Shown here: piece by piece, positions 34,175 to 43,617 of the stretch | Layout: every line of letters starts with the position of its first letter | Position numbering within the stretch: the first letter of the stretch is position 1 | Assembly (NCBI RefSeq): GCF_016653635.2 | Contig: NZ_CP067420.1 | Location: 2,639,501-2,703,500 of the forward strand | From: Skermanella sp. TT6 | GTDB lineage: Bacteria > Pseudomonadota > Alphaproteobacteria > Azospirillales > Azospirillaceae | Direction: 5' to 3' | DNA: 64,000 nucleotides | Translations under genes and position numbers: made by a program | Notes under the pieces: generated by a model | The model's input: only the letters and a program-made list of their open reading frames with translations | Told to the model about the DNA's origin: nothing | Databases searched by the model: none

Positions 34175-34423
34175 ATGTCCGAAAAAAGTCAAAATGTTCA
34201 GGACGTTTTCTTAAACCACGTCCGAAAGAACAAGACCCCGGTCACCGTGTTCCTGGTGAACGGTGTCAAACTCCAAGGCATCATAACGTGGTTCGACAAC
34301 TTCTCCGTCCTGTTGCGACGCGATGCGCATAGCCAACTGGTCTACAAGCACGCAATCTCGACCGTGATGCCTGCCCATCCTATTCAACTTTTCGAGCCGC
34401 CCAAGGAAGGTGAAGGTACCTAA
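34175..34423 (+). CDS. hfq: RNA chaperone Hfq
   Basis: An 82-residue Sm-like hexameric RNA-binding protein that pairs small RNAs with mRNAs. The Sm1 region includes [20 protein letters not shown] and [18 protein letters not shown], and the Sm2 motif is [10 protein letters not shown]. The start at 34175 (MSEKSQN) is set by homology; the open frame upstream overlaps the phosphatase gene. The gene order hfq-hflX is conserved, and here the two overlap by 14 nt if hflX uses its first start. Confidence 0.97.
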   Translation: MSEKSQNVQDVFLNHVRKNKTPVTVFLVNGVKLQGIITWFDNFSVLLRRDAHSQLVYKHAISTVMPAHPIQLFEPPKEGEGT

Positions 34424-35762
34424 CGCACCCGATCAGGGCACCGGCCGGTCCGCCATGGGCACCGGCCGCGCCCTCGTGATCCATCCGATCCTGCGCGAGG
34501 CCAAGATCGACGACGGCATGCGCAGCCCGGAGGCGCGCCTGGACGAAGCCGTCGGACTGGCCGCCGCGATCGAATTGGACGTAGCATACGCCGAAGCCGT
34601 CAAGGTCAACCGGCCTCAGCCGTCGACCCTGCTCGGGTCAGGCACGGTGGAGCATTTCGCCGGCCTGATCCGTGACGCCGAGGAGAGGGGGGAACCCATC
34701 GACCTGGTCGTGATGGACCACGCCCTGTCGCCCGTCCAGCAGCGCAACCTGGAACGCGGGCTCCATGCCAAGGTCATAGACCGCACCGGCCTGATCCTGG
34801 AGATCTTCGGCGCCCGGGCAAGGACCCGGGAAGGCCAGTTGCAGGTGGAGCTCGCGGCCCTCAGCTACCAGCGCTCGCGGCTTGTCCGGTCCTGGACCCA
34901 CCTGGAGCGCCAGCGCGGCGGCTTCGGCTTCCTCGGCGGCCCCGGCGAAAGCCAGCTCGAGATCGACCGCCGCCTGATCGGCGACCGGATCATCAAGCTG
35001 AAGCGGGAACTGGACGAGGTCCGGCGGACCCGGGACCTGCACCGCAAGGCGCGGGACAGGGTACCCTATCCGGTGGTGGCCCTGGTCGGCTATACCAACG
35101 CCGGCAAGTCGTCGCTGTTCAACCGGATGGCCGGTGCCGACGTGTTCGCCAAGAACCTGCTGTTCGCGACGCTCGACCCGACCATGCGCGGAATCGAGCT
35201 GCCGACCGGCCGCAAGGTGATCCTGTCCGACACGGTGGGCTTCATCTCCGACCTGCCGACCCACCTCGTGGCTGCCTTCCGGGCGACCCTGGAGGAGGTC
35301 CAGGCGGCCGGCATCGTCCTTCATGTTCGGGACATCGCCCATCCCGACACGGAGGCCCAGAAGGCTGACGTCGAGGCGGTGCTGCGCGACCTCGACATCG
35401 ACCCGTCCCAGGACGGCCGCGTCGTCGAGGTGCTGAACAAGATCGACCTGCTCGACGCCGCCACCCGGGACGCCCTGCTCGCCCAGGCGGCGCGGAACGA
35501 CCACATGCAGGCGGTCTCGGCCTTGACCGGCGAGGGCCTGCCCGGACTGTTCGGGCTGCTCGACCGCCACATGACGATGGACCGGCAGACGGTCGATCTC
35601 GCGGTTCGGATCGACGACGGCGCGGCGCTGGCTTGGCTCTACCAGCGGGGCGACGTGCTGGAACGGCGGGACGACGACTCCTTCGCCCATCTCCAGATCG
35701 CCCTCGACCCGGCCGACCTCGCCCGTTTCGAACGGCGCTACGACTACCATCCCGCCACCTGA
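34410..35762 (+). CDS. hflX: Ribosome-associated GTPase HflX
   Basis: A 450-residue GTPase that rescues stalled ribosomes under heat stress. The N-terminal HflX domain contains [15 protein letters not shown] and [17 protein letters not shown]. It is followed by a helical linker with [18 protein letters not shown]. The G domain has G1 [13 protein letters not shown]3 DTVGF and G4 NKID. The GTG at 34410 overlaps hfq but has its purine-rich AAGGAA only one base away. An ATG at 34455 ([13 protein letters not shown]) is an equally good start. A strong terminator follows. Confidence 0.93.
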   Translation: MKVPNAPDQGTGRSAMGTGRALVIHPILREAKIDDGMRSPEARLDEAVGLAAAIELDVAYAEAVKVNRPQPSTLLGSGTVEHFAGLIRDAEERGEPIDLVVMDHALSPVQQRNLERGLHAKVIDRTGLILEIFGARARTREGQLQVELAALSYQRSRLVRSWTHLERQRGGFGFLGGPGESQLEIDRRLIGDRIIKLKRELDEVRRTRDLHRKARDRVPYPVVALVGYTNAGKSSLFNRMAGADVFAKNLLFATLDPTMRGIELPTGRKVILSDTVGFISDLPTHLVAAFRATLEEVQAAGIVLHVRDIAHPDTEAQKADVEAVLRDLDIDPSQDGRVVEVLNKIDLLDAATRDALLAQAARNDHMQAVSALTGEGLPGLFGLLDRHMTMDRQTVDLAVRIDDGAALAWLYQRGDVLERRDDDSFAHLQIALDPADLARFERRYDYHPAT

Positions 35763-35791
35763 CGCGGATCCACCCGCGTGCCGCACGCTCG

Positions 35792-35826
35792 GGGCCGGCG
35801 CCCTCCGGGGTGCCGGCCCTTATTTT
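35792..35826 (+). terminator. Intrinsic terminator after hflX
   Basis: GGGCCGGCGCC (35792-35802), loop CTCCGG, then GGTGCCGGCCC (35809-35819) form an 11-bp stem with one G-U pair. TTATTTT follows. This closes the ntr-trkA-dat-hfq-hflX run before groES. Confidence 0.85.
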
Positions 35827-35895
35827 GCCTCCGGGAAAATCGGCCGCCACCCCTGGTGTAAATCGGGCAAGGCCCCATTTGCCGGGGTGAAATGC

Positions 35896-35923
35896 TTGAC
35901 GGCAGGGAGATCTGCCGTTATAC
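35896..35923 (+). promoter_or_regulatory. groESL promoter
   Basis: TTGACG (35896-35901), a 16-base spacer, then TTATAC (35918-35923) make a good sigma70-type promoter. The CIRCE operator begins three bases after the -10, so the start site near 35930 lies within it. Confidence 0.75.
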
Positions 35924-35925
35924 GG

Positions 35926-35952
35926 CTGGCACTCCCTGGCCTTGAGTGCTAA
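35926..35952 (+). promoter_or_regulatory. CIRCE element (HrcA operator) upstream of groESL
   Basis: CTGGCACTC (35926-35934), nine bases, then GAGTGCTAA (35944-35952). The right arm matches the CIRCE consensus exactly and the left arm differs only in its outermost bases. It overlaps the predicted transcription start, as expected for repression by HrcA. hrcA itself is not in the window. Confidence 0.93.
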
Positions 35953-36013
35953 CACCCAGCGCTGACACCACAGCCGGCACCAAGGCCGGCGACAGACATC
36001 TCGGAGAGATCCC

Positions 36014-36301
36014 ATGAAGTTCAGGCCTTTGCATGATCGCGTCGTCGTGAAGCCGACCGAGCAGGAGAACAAGACTGCCGGCGGCATCATCATTCCGGAC
36101 ACCGCCAAGGAAAAGCCGATGCAGGGCGAAGTCGTCGCCGTCGGTCCCGGTGCCCGCGGCGAGGACGGCAAGGTCACCGCGCTCGACGTCAAGGCGGGCG
36201 ACAAGGTGCTGTACGGCAAGTGGTCCGGTACCGAGGTCAAGATCGAGGGCGACACGCTTCTGATCATGCGTGAGTCCGACCTGATGGGCGTCCTCGAGTA
36301 A
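36014..36301 (+). CDS. groES: Co-chaperonin GroES
   Basis: A 95-residue heptameric lid for GroEL. It begins [20 protein letters not shown], with the mobile-loop segment [20 protein letters not shown] and the C-terminal [14 protein letters not shown], all standard. A TCGGAGAGATCCC ribosome site precedes the ATG. It is cotranscribed with groEL from the CIRCE-controlled promoter. Confidence 0.98.
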   Translation: MKFRPLHDRVVVKPTEQENKTAGGIIIPDTAKEKPMQGEVVAVGPGARGEDGKVTALDVKAGDKVLYGKWSGTEVKIEGDTLLIMRESDLMGVLE

Positions 36302-36326
36302 GAACCCCGCGTCAACCGCCATATAG

Positions 36327-37991
<1,665 letters not shown>

Positions 37992-38035
37992 GCACCGGTC
38001 GTCCGGCCGCTCCGGCTGGAAGTGGAGTAGGGAAG

Positions 38036-38065
38036 GGGCCGCAGCTTCGCGCTGCGGCCCTTTTT
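38036..38065 (+). terminator. Intrinsic terminator of groESL
   Basis: GGGCCGCAGC (38036-38045), loop TTCGC, then GCTGCGGCCC (38051-38060) form a perfect 10-bp stem followed by TTTTT. It is the cleanest terminator in the window. Confidence 0.92.
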
Positions 38066-38222
38066 CCGTTCTAGCGTCCCGCCGCCGTCGGGATCAGACA
38101 ACCCGTCTTATCCGAAGGTCTTATGGCGAAGTGCCGTCCGGATTGCCTCTATGGCTCCGTGCAACGGCGCCTAGAAGCCCGTGCGACGGGTCTGCCGACA
38201 AAGACCGAAGCGGAGGAACGAC

Positions 38223-38303
38223 ATGTTGATGCGTACGGCACTTTCCCTGATCGTGATGTTTCTGCTGGTCAACGCGGTGCTGAACCTGTTGCCCGAAAGC
38301 TGA
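38223..38303 (+). CDS. Putative 26-residue single-pass membrane miniprotein
   Basis: An open frame of 26 codons encodes a peptide starting MLMRTALSLIVMFLLVNAVL and ending NLLPES. Almost the whole length is one hydrophobic helix with an Arg at its cytoplasmic end. A near-ideal ribosome site (GGAGGA, 38212-38217) stands five bases before the ATG. It lies alone between the groEL terminator and the phosphatase gene at 38430, so it would need its own promoter, which I cannot identify. I do not recognise the peptide. Size and topology resemble regulatory membrane miniproteins and type I toxins. A chance ORF is possible, but the ribosome site and uniform hydrophobicity argue for a gene. Confidence 0.55.
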   Translation: MLMRTALSLIVMFLLVNAVLNLLPES

Positions 38304-38429
38304 AGGCGGGTCCGGTCCAGTGGCAGGGCAGGAGAATTCCGGCGTCGGCAATCGGGTTTTGCAAAATCGTGACGGCTTCCAATATATCCGTTAGAAGCAC
38401 TCCGCAGAGCTGACCTGGATTTTCCCTGT

Positions 38430-39230
38430 ATGCTGCCAGATACCGACCGCGTTTCGACCATCATCCGTGAGGTGGCCGAAGCCGAGATCCTGCCGCGTTT
38501 CCGCCGATTGGCGACTTCCGACATCCGTGAGAAAGGCCCCGGCGACCTTGTCACCATCGCCGACGAGTCGAGCGAACGGGAACTGGCCCGCCGCCTTCGT
38601 GATCTGCTTCCCGGCTCGGCGGTGATCGGCGAAGAGGCCGCCGCCGCAGACCCAGCGGTGCTTCGGCGGATCTTCAACGAGGAGCCGGTCTGGATCATCG
38701 ATCCGGTGGACGGAACGTCCAACTTCGCTTCCGGCAAGCCCCAGTTCGGCGTGATCGTGGCATTGGCCGGCGGAGGCGAGACGCTGGCCGGCTGGATTCA
38801 CGATCCGCTCGGCCGGCGCATGGCCGTCGCCGTGAAAGGCGAGGGCGCCTGGCTGGACTCCACCCGGCTCCGCACCGCCGAAAAGGCGCCGCCGGCCGAC
38901 ATGACCGGCGTGCTGTCGTCGCGCTATTTCGACCCGTCGGTTCGGGAACGGCTGGAGGATCGCCGCCACCGGTTCGCCCACACCTTCTCGCTCCGCTGCG
39001 CGGCCCACGAATATCTGAGCCTGACCAGCGGCGAGACCCATTTCTCCCTCTACCGCCGCATCATGCCGTGGGACCATGCCGCCGGGACCCTGATGCATGC
39101 CGAGGCGGGCGGTTACCATGCCCGGCTCGACGGCAGCCCCTATGCCCCGACCGAGCAGACCGGGGGCCTCCTGCTGGCCCCCGATCGCCGGAGCTGGACG
39201 GAACTGCGCGACCTCCTCTTCCAGGACTGA
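38430..39230 (+). CDS. Inositol monophosphatase family protein
   Basis: A 266-residue Mg-dependent, Li-sensitive-type phosphatase. Metal-binding motifs are GEEAAAADP, DPVDGTSNF and, near the C-terminus, MPWDHAAGTLMHAEAGG. Members hydrolyse myo-inositol phosphate, histidinol phosphate (HisN) or 3'-phosphoadenosine phosphate (CysQ). Nothing in the neighbourhood decides among these, so only the family is assigned. It ends 10 bp from the convergent SDR gene. Confidence 0.85.
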   Translation: MLPDTDRVSTIIREVAEAEILPRFRRLATSDIREKGPGDLVTIADESSERELARRLRDLLPGSAVIGEEAAAADPAVLRRIFNEEPVWIIDPVDGTSNFASGKPQFGVIVALAGGGETLAGWIHDPLGRRMAVAVKGEGAWLDSTRLRTAEKAPPADMTGVLSSRYFDPSVRERLEDRRHRFAHTFSLRCAAHEYLSLTSGETHFSLYRRIMPWDHAAGTLMHAEAGGYHARLDGSPYAPTEQTGGLLLAPDRRSWTELRDLLFQD

Positions 39231-39240
39231 CCCCGAAGCG

Positions 39241-40020
39241 TCACTTCGAGCGGTGGATCGCCAGAGGCCCGAAAGCCTGGGTGGTCGGCATGATCTCCAG
39301 GCGGTTGACATTGAAATGGGGCGGCAGCGTCGCGGCCCAGAAGACCGCCTCGGCCACGTCGTCGGCGGTCAGCGGCGTCGTGTCCGCATAGACCTTGCCC
39401 GCCTTCTCGGCATCTCCCTTGAATCGCACCAGGGAGAAGTCGGTCTCGACCATGCCCGGCTCCACGTTCGTGACCCGCACGCCCGTGCCCTGCAAGTCAG
39501 CCCGCAGGGCGAGCGAGAATTGCTTCACGAAAGCCTTGGAGGCGCAGTAGACATTGCCGCCGGGGTAGGGATAGTTGCCCGCGGTCGACCCGATGTTCAC
39601 CACATGGCCGCGCCCGCGCTCGATCATGCCCGGCAGCAGCGCGCGGGTGCAGAAAACCAGACCTTTGTCGTTGGTGTCGATCATGGTCTCCCAGTCGTCC
39701 GGATCGGCCTTGTGGGCGGGATCGGCGCCCAGCGCCAAGCCGGCATTGTTGATCAGCGTCTCGACCTCATTGAAACCGGCGGGCAGGGAGCCGAAGGCCT
39801 GCTCGATGGCCGCGCGGTCGCGCACGTCCACCTCGACGGTATGGACCTCCGTCTTCAGCTCGTCGCGGAGCGCCTTGAGCCGGTCAGCCCGGCGCCCGGC
39901 CAGCACCAGCCTCGACCCGATCGCGGCGAATCGGCGCGCGAATGCGCCGCCGAACCCGCCGGTGGCGCCGGTAATCAGCACCAGGCCGGGCTTGTGCGGG
40001 GCATTGTTGGCATAGGTCAT
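39241..40020 (-). CDS. Short-chain dehydrogenase/reductase, YdfG-like
   Basis: A 259-residue classical SDR. The nucleotide-binding motif is LITGATGGFGGAFARRFAA, followed by NNAGLALGADP. The catalytic triad has Ser in NIGSTAGNYPYPGG and the Tyr-Lys pair in YCASKAFVKQ. Sequence style resembles the NADP-dependent 3-hydroxy acid dehydrogenase YdfG group. The substrate is not predictable. The start at 40020 is 4 nt after the mazG stop; the long open frame upstream is antisense noise. It is cotranscribed with mazG. Confidence 0.85.
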   Translation of the reverse strand: MTYANNAPHKPGLVLITGATGGFGGAFARRFAAIGSRLVLAGRRADRLKALRDELKTEVHTVEVDVRDRAAIEQAFGSLPAGFNEVETLINNAGLALGADPAHKADPDDWETMIDTNDKGLVFCTRALLPGMIERGRGHVVNIGSTAGNYPYPGGNVYCASKAFVKQFSLALRADLQGTGVRVTNVEPGMVETDFSLVRFKGDAEKAGKVYADTTPLTADDVAEAVFWAATLPPHFNVNRLEIMPTTQAFGPLAIHRSK

Positions 40021-40024
40021 CGTC

Positions 40025-40819
40025 TCACTCCTCGTTCTTGGCGCGCACCCAGAGCGCTTCCATTTCAGCCAGGTCCGACTGCGCGGGGTTCCGGCCGGAT
40101 TCGGCCAGCCAAGCCTCGATCCGGCGGAACCGGCGGTCGAACTTGGCATTCGTGCCGCGCAGGGCCGTCTCGGGATCGATGTCCAGCCGCCGCGCCAGGT
40201 TCGTGACGGCGAACAGCAGGTCGCCCATTTCATCTTGCAGCCGGGCAGGGTCGGCCTCCCCCAACTCCTCCCGGAGCTCGCCGATCTCCTCCTCGATCTT
40301 GTCCAGGATGTCCGCCGTTTCCGCCCAGTCGAAACCGACGCGAGCCGCCCGCTTCTGGAGCTTGATCGACCGGGTCAGCGCCGGCAACCCGCCGATCACG
40401 CCGTCCAGCACGCTGGGAATCCTGCCTTCGGCGGCGGCCTTGGCCTCACGCTCGGCCGCCTTCTGGTCCTCCCATCGGACGACCATGGCATCGGCGCTCT
40501 CCACCGTCACGTCGCCGAAGACATGGGGATGCCGCCGGATCATCTTGTCCGAGATGGCCCCCGCGATCGCCTCGAAATCGAACTGGCCGGCCTCCCGTGC
40601 CATCTGGGCATAGAAGACCACCTGGAACAGCAGGTCGCCCAATTCGTCCTTCAGCGCCGGCATGTCGTCCTGCTCGATCGCGTCGGCGACCTCGTAGGCT
40701 TCCTCGATCGTGTGGGGCGCAATGGTTCGGAAGGTCTGCTCCAGGTCCCACGGGCAGCCGCCGTCGCGGTCGCGCAGCCGGGCCATGATGTCAAGCAGGC
40801 GGTCGATGTTTCGGGACAT
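40025..40819 (-). CDS. mazG: Nucleoside triphosphate pyrophosphohydrolase MazG
   Basis: A 264-residue tandem MazG protein that hydrolyses non-canonical or excess NTPs to NMP and pyrophosphate. The first module has CPWDLEQTFRTIAPHTIEEA and the metal-binding DELGDLLFQVVFYAQMA. The second has EEIGELREELGEA and DEMGDLLFAVTNLARRL. This doubled layout and length match E. coli MazG. The downstream SDR gene starts 4 nt after its stop. Confidence 0.93.
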   Translation of the reverse strand: MSRNIDRLLDIMARLRDRDGGCPWDLEQTFRTIAPHTIEEAYEVADAIEQDDMPALKDELGDLLFQVVFYAQMAREAGQFDFEAIAGAISDKMIRRHPHVFGDVTVESADAMVVRWEDQKAAEREAKAAAEGRIPSVLDGVIGGLPALTRSIKLQKRAARVGFDWAETADILDKIEEEIGELREELGEADPARLQDEMGDLLFAVTNLARRLDIDPETALRGTNAKFDRRFRRIEAWLAESGRNPAQSDLAEMEALWVRAKNEE

Positions 40820-40911
40820 GCGGATCCGATCCGTCGCGGAAAGAGAAGCCAGACTTTAACCCAGGGGATGGATGGAGCAAGCGGGCAGGGGACGGTTTTC
40901 CGGCAGACGCC

Positions 40912-41859
40912 TCATGTGCAGCGATTGACTTCCACGCTGAGATGCCTGATGCCGAGGTCGTCGGGAACCAGATCCCGGTAATATTCCGGCGGATGCGGAT
41001 CATGCGTCACGATGCTGACGATCGCCGCATGGACGCCCGGTCCGACCGCCCAGACATGCAGGTCGGCGATCCGGTCCCCGCCGCCGCGCTCCAGAATGCC
41101 GCGCAGCTGTCGGCGCACCGATTCGGGTGCCTGATGGTCCAGCAGGACGCCGGTCGTGCTGCGCAGAAGCCCGCGCGACCAGTTGGCGACCAGCACGGCG
41201 CCGACGATACCCATCACCGGATCAAGCCAGCCCGCGTCGAGATACTTCGCCCCGAGCAGCGCCAGGATCGCCAGTCCCGAAGTGAGGGCATCGGCAAGGA
41301 CATGAAGGTAGGCCGAACGCAGGTTATGGTCCTCGGGGTGATGCCCCTGACCGTGACGACCATGATGATGATGATGGTCATGGTCATGGTCATGGTCATG
41401 CCGGTGGCCGCCGAGGATCACGACGCTCGCCGCGTTCACGACCAGCCCGAGGACCGCGACCATGATCGCCTCGTCGAACGCGATTTCCCCGGGGGCGAGC
41501 AGGCGGCCGGCGCTTTCCCACGCCATTCCCAGCGCCACCACGGCCAGCAGCAGCGCACCGGTGAAGCCGGCCAAGGCATTGACCTTGCCGGTCCCGAAGC
41601 TGAAGCGGGCATCATGGGCATGCCGGCGCGCATAGACATACGCGAAGACCGTGATGCCCAGCGCCAGCACATGCGAAGCCATATGGACCCCGTCGGCGAG
41701 CAGCGCCATCGACCCGGTCCAAAGGCCGGCGCCGATCTCGATCACCATGGTCACGGCCGTGATCAGGACCACCAGCATCGTGCGCCGTTCGCCGGCCGCC
41801 GCGCGGTCCTGACCGAAGCTGTGGTCATGCTGCCAACGATGAAGGGATTCACTGTGCAT
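40912..41859 (-). CDS. Cation diffusion facilitator, DmeF-like metal exporter
   Basis: A 315-residue CDF transporter with about six membrane helices and a cytosolic C-terminal domain. Metal-site motifs are MALLADGVHMASH in helix 2 and LHVLADALTS in helix 5. A very His-rich cytosolic loop (about residues 152-178, including HDHDHDHDHHHHH) lies between helices 4 and 5, encoded by a run of six-base ATGGTC-type repeats near 41365-41400. The ADGVHMASH form and the loop resemble DmeF, a cobalt/nickel exporter, more than the zinc-specific ZitB. No DmeR/RcnR-type regulator gene is adjacent. Metal choice is inferred. Confidence 0.85.
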   Translation of the reverse strand: MHSESLHRWQHDHSFGQDRAAAGERRTMLVVLITAVTMVIEIGAGLWTGSMALLADGVHMASHVLALGITVFAYVYARRHAHDARFSFGTGKVNALAGFTGALLLAVVALGMAWESAGRLLAPGEIAFDEAIMVAVLGLVVNAASVVILGGHRHDHDHDHDHHHHHGRHGQGHHPEDHNLRSAYLHVLADALTSGLAILALLGAKYLDAGWLDPVMGIVGAVLVANWSRGLLRSTTGVLLDHQAPESVRRQLRGILERGGGDRIADLHVWAVGPGVHAAIVSIVTHDPHPPEYYRDLVPDDLGIRHLSVEVNRCT

Positions 41860-41998
41860 TCCGGAGATCCTCCTGGAACCATGAACAGGCGGGAAGGGTC
41901 ATTGGCACCGTACGGGAAAACGGCTTCCGCGGTCACCCGGAAGGTCCCTCCCCACGCCCCAGCATGAACGCGATAATTTATATTATGGAAATAATGAC

Positions 41999-42008
41999 TT
42001 GTATACAA
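41999..42008. promoter_or_regulatory. Candidate GntR operator
   Basis: TTGTATACAA is a perfect palindrome of the kind bound by FCD-type GntR regulators (core GTNNNAC spacing). It lies about 20 bases upstream of a TTGACG -35 box and about 90 bases before the gntR start. An AT-rich inverted repeat (ATTAT-GGAA-ATAAT, 41983-41996) sits beside it. Confidence 0.5.
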
Positions 42009-42019
42009 CGGTATGCGGG

Positions 42020-42048
42020 TTGACGATCACCCTCATATCGCCTAACTT
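42020..42048 (+). promoter_or_regulatory. Candidate promoter of the gntR operon
   Basis: TTGACG (42020-42025), a 17-base spacer, then TAACTT (42043-42048). The predicted start near 42055 leaves a short leader with the palindromic GAATTCTGAATTC (42060-42072) before the gntR ATG at 42101. Confidence 0.5.
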
Positions 42049-42100
42049 CAACGTATTCGGAATTCTGAATTCTGAAACTAGATACCCGAGCGACGGACTC

Positions 42101-42784
42101 ATGAAGCCGATATCCTCCCAGCCGGTTCTGATCGACCAGGTTTACGAATCCCTCGGCAAGGCGATCGCCGACGGCAGTTTGCCGGCCGGCAGCCGCATCC
42201 GCCAGGAGGAACTTGCCGAGCGGCTCGGCGTCTCCCGCCAGCCGGTCAGCCACGCACTCCAGCTCCTCAAGCGCCAGGGCCTGCTCGTGGAAAGCGGCAA
42301 GCGCGGGCTGACGGTGGCGCCGCTGGACTCCGCCCGCATCCTGGACCTCTACCAGGTCAGGACGTCGCTCGACGCCCTCGCCGCCCGGCTGGCCGCCCAG
42401 CGGATCGCGGCCGGCACCGCCGGTCCCTCGGCACGCCGCGAACTGGAAGACGCGCTTCAGCGCGGCGCGTCGCTGGACCCCGACAGGTCTGCCGCCGTCT
42501 TCATCCAGGCCGACGTAGAGTTCCATACCGCGATCTACCGCCTGTCGGGAAACACGGCGATCGAGGAAACGGTGGCGCCCCAATGGCCGCATCTCAAGCG
42601 ATCCATGGGCGTCGTCCTGAACGATCCCGGGCACCGTCCGAAGGTCTGGAACGAACATGCCGTCATCGCCGGATTCATCCTGGCCGGCGATGCCGCCAAT
42701 GCCGAAGCCGCGGCGCTCAAGCACACCAACCGCGCCGGCACCGAGACGTCCCAAAGGCTGGCGGCCATCAACCAGGCCGCCTGA
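42101..42784 (+). CDS. GntR-family transcriptional regulator, FCD subfamily
   Basis: A 227-residue regulator. The N-terminal winged helix has YESLGKAIADGSLPAGSRIR, EELAERLGVSRQPVSHAL and LLKRQGLLVE. The C-terminal domain is all-helical, FCD type, with the ligand/metal His and Asp positions in EFHTAIYRLSGN and HAVIAGFILAGD. Such proteins typically repress a neighbouring catabolic operon until a small acid or sugar-acid ligand binds. The oxygenase gene starts 25 nt downstream, strongly suggesting an operon. The start at 42101 is preferred; an upstream in-frame ATG begins at the operator itself. Confidence 0.88.
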   Translation: MKPISSQPVLIDQVYESLGKAIADGSLPAGSRIRQEELAERLGVSRQPVSHALQLLKRQGLLVESGKRGLTVAPLDSARILDLYQVRTSLDALAARLAAQRIAAGTAGPSARRELEDALQRGASLDPDRSAAVFIQADVEFHTAIYRLSGNTAIEETVAPQWPHLKRSMGVVLNDPGHRPKVWNEHAVIAGFILAGDAANAEAAALKHTNRAGTETSQRLAAINQAA

Positions 42785-42809
42785 ACCACGACATAGGAGG
42801 AAACGATCC

Positions 42810-43610
42810 ATGAAACTGACCCCGGAACAGCTCGCCGAATTCGCCGAACAGGGCTACATCTTCCTGCCGGAAGCCTTCACGCCCGAGGAGGTCGAGGTCC
42901 TGCGCCGCGAGGCCGAACAGATCTATCGTTCCGACCGGCCGGAGGTCTGGCGCGAGAAGAGCGGCGCGCCGCGCACCGCCTTCGCCGCGCATACCTACAA
43001 CGAGGCCTTCCGCATCCTCGGCGCCCATCCCCGCCTGATCGAGCCGGTGGAGCAGTTCTTCGGCGAGAAGCTCTACATGCACCAGTACAAGATCAACGCC
43101 AAGGCGGCGTTCGACGGCGAAGTCTGGCAGTGGCACCAGGATTATGGAACCTGGGCGCGCGACGACGGCATGCCCGAGCCCCGCGCCATGAACATCTCGG
43201 TGTTCATCGACGAGGTCATGCCGATCAACGGCCCCCTGATGCTGATCCCGCGCAGCCACACCCAAGGCACGCTACCGGCCGGCCACGACAAGCAGACCAC
43301 CTCCTATCCGCTCTGGACGCTGGACCATGACTCCGTCGCCAAGCTGGTGGAGGAAGGCGGCATCGTGGCACCGACCGGCAAGCCCGGCTCTGTCCTGATG
43401 TTCCATGGCAACCTTGTCCATGGTTCGGCGGGCAATATCACCCCCTACCCTCGCAAGATCGTCTATCTGACCCTGTGCGCGGTCTCCAACCACATCCGCA
43501 AGCCGACCCGGCCGGAATGGATCGCCCATCAGGACTTCACGCCGATCGAGACGGTCGCCGACGACGCCCTGACCGCCTATGCCCGGTCCGGCCGACTGGC
43601 CGCGGAGTAA
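42810..43610 (+). CDS. Phytanoyl-CoA dioxygenase family oxygenase, EctD-like
   Basis: A 266-residue Fe(II)/2-oxoglutarate oxygenase. Iron ligands are His109 and Asp111 in WQWHQDYGTW and His204 in GNLVHGSAGN, with Arg215 as the likely 2-oxoglutarate anchor. The segment around DDGMPEPRAMNISVFIDEV resembles ectoine hydroxylase EctD, but no ect genes are near and the protein is shorter. An ideal AGGAGG ribosome site lies at 42795-42800. It stands between a GntR regulator and a DRL-like oxidoreductase (8-nt gap), so it probably hydroxylates a small polar metabolite that the oxidoreductase processes. The substrate is unknown. Confidence 0.85.
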   Translation: MKLTPEQLAEFAEQGYIFLPEAFTPEEVEVLRREAEQIYRSDRPEVWREKSGAPRTAFAAHTYNEAFRILGAHPRLIEPVEQFFGEKLYMHQYKINAKAAFDGEVWQWHQDYGTWARDDGMPEPRAMNISVFIDEVMPINGPLMLIPRSHTQGTLPAGHDKQTTSYPLWTLDHDSVAKLVEEGGIVAPTGKPGSVLMFHGNLVHGSAGNITPYPRKIVYLTLCAVSNHIRKPTRPEWIAHQDFTPIETVADDALTAYARSGRLAAE

Positions 43611-43617
43611 GCGCCCG

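Noticed and set aside
38123-38413. A 96-codon plus-strand frame overlapping the miniprotein
   Set aside because: It has low-quality, Arg-rich composition, no recognisable motif and runs close to the phosphatase start. The overlapping 26-codon frame has the better ribosome site and a coherent hydrophobic pattern.
41365-41404. Short direct repeats that could suggest a CRISPR array
   Set aside because: The units are six bases with no spacers and encode the His-rich loop of a cation transporter.
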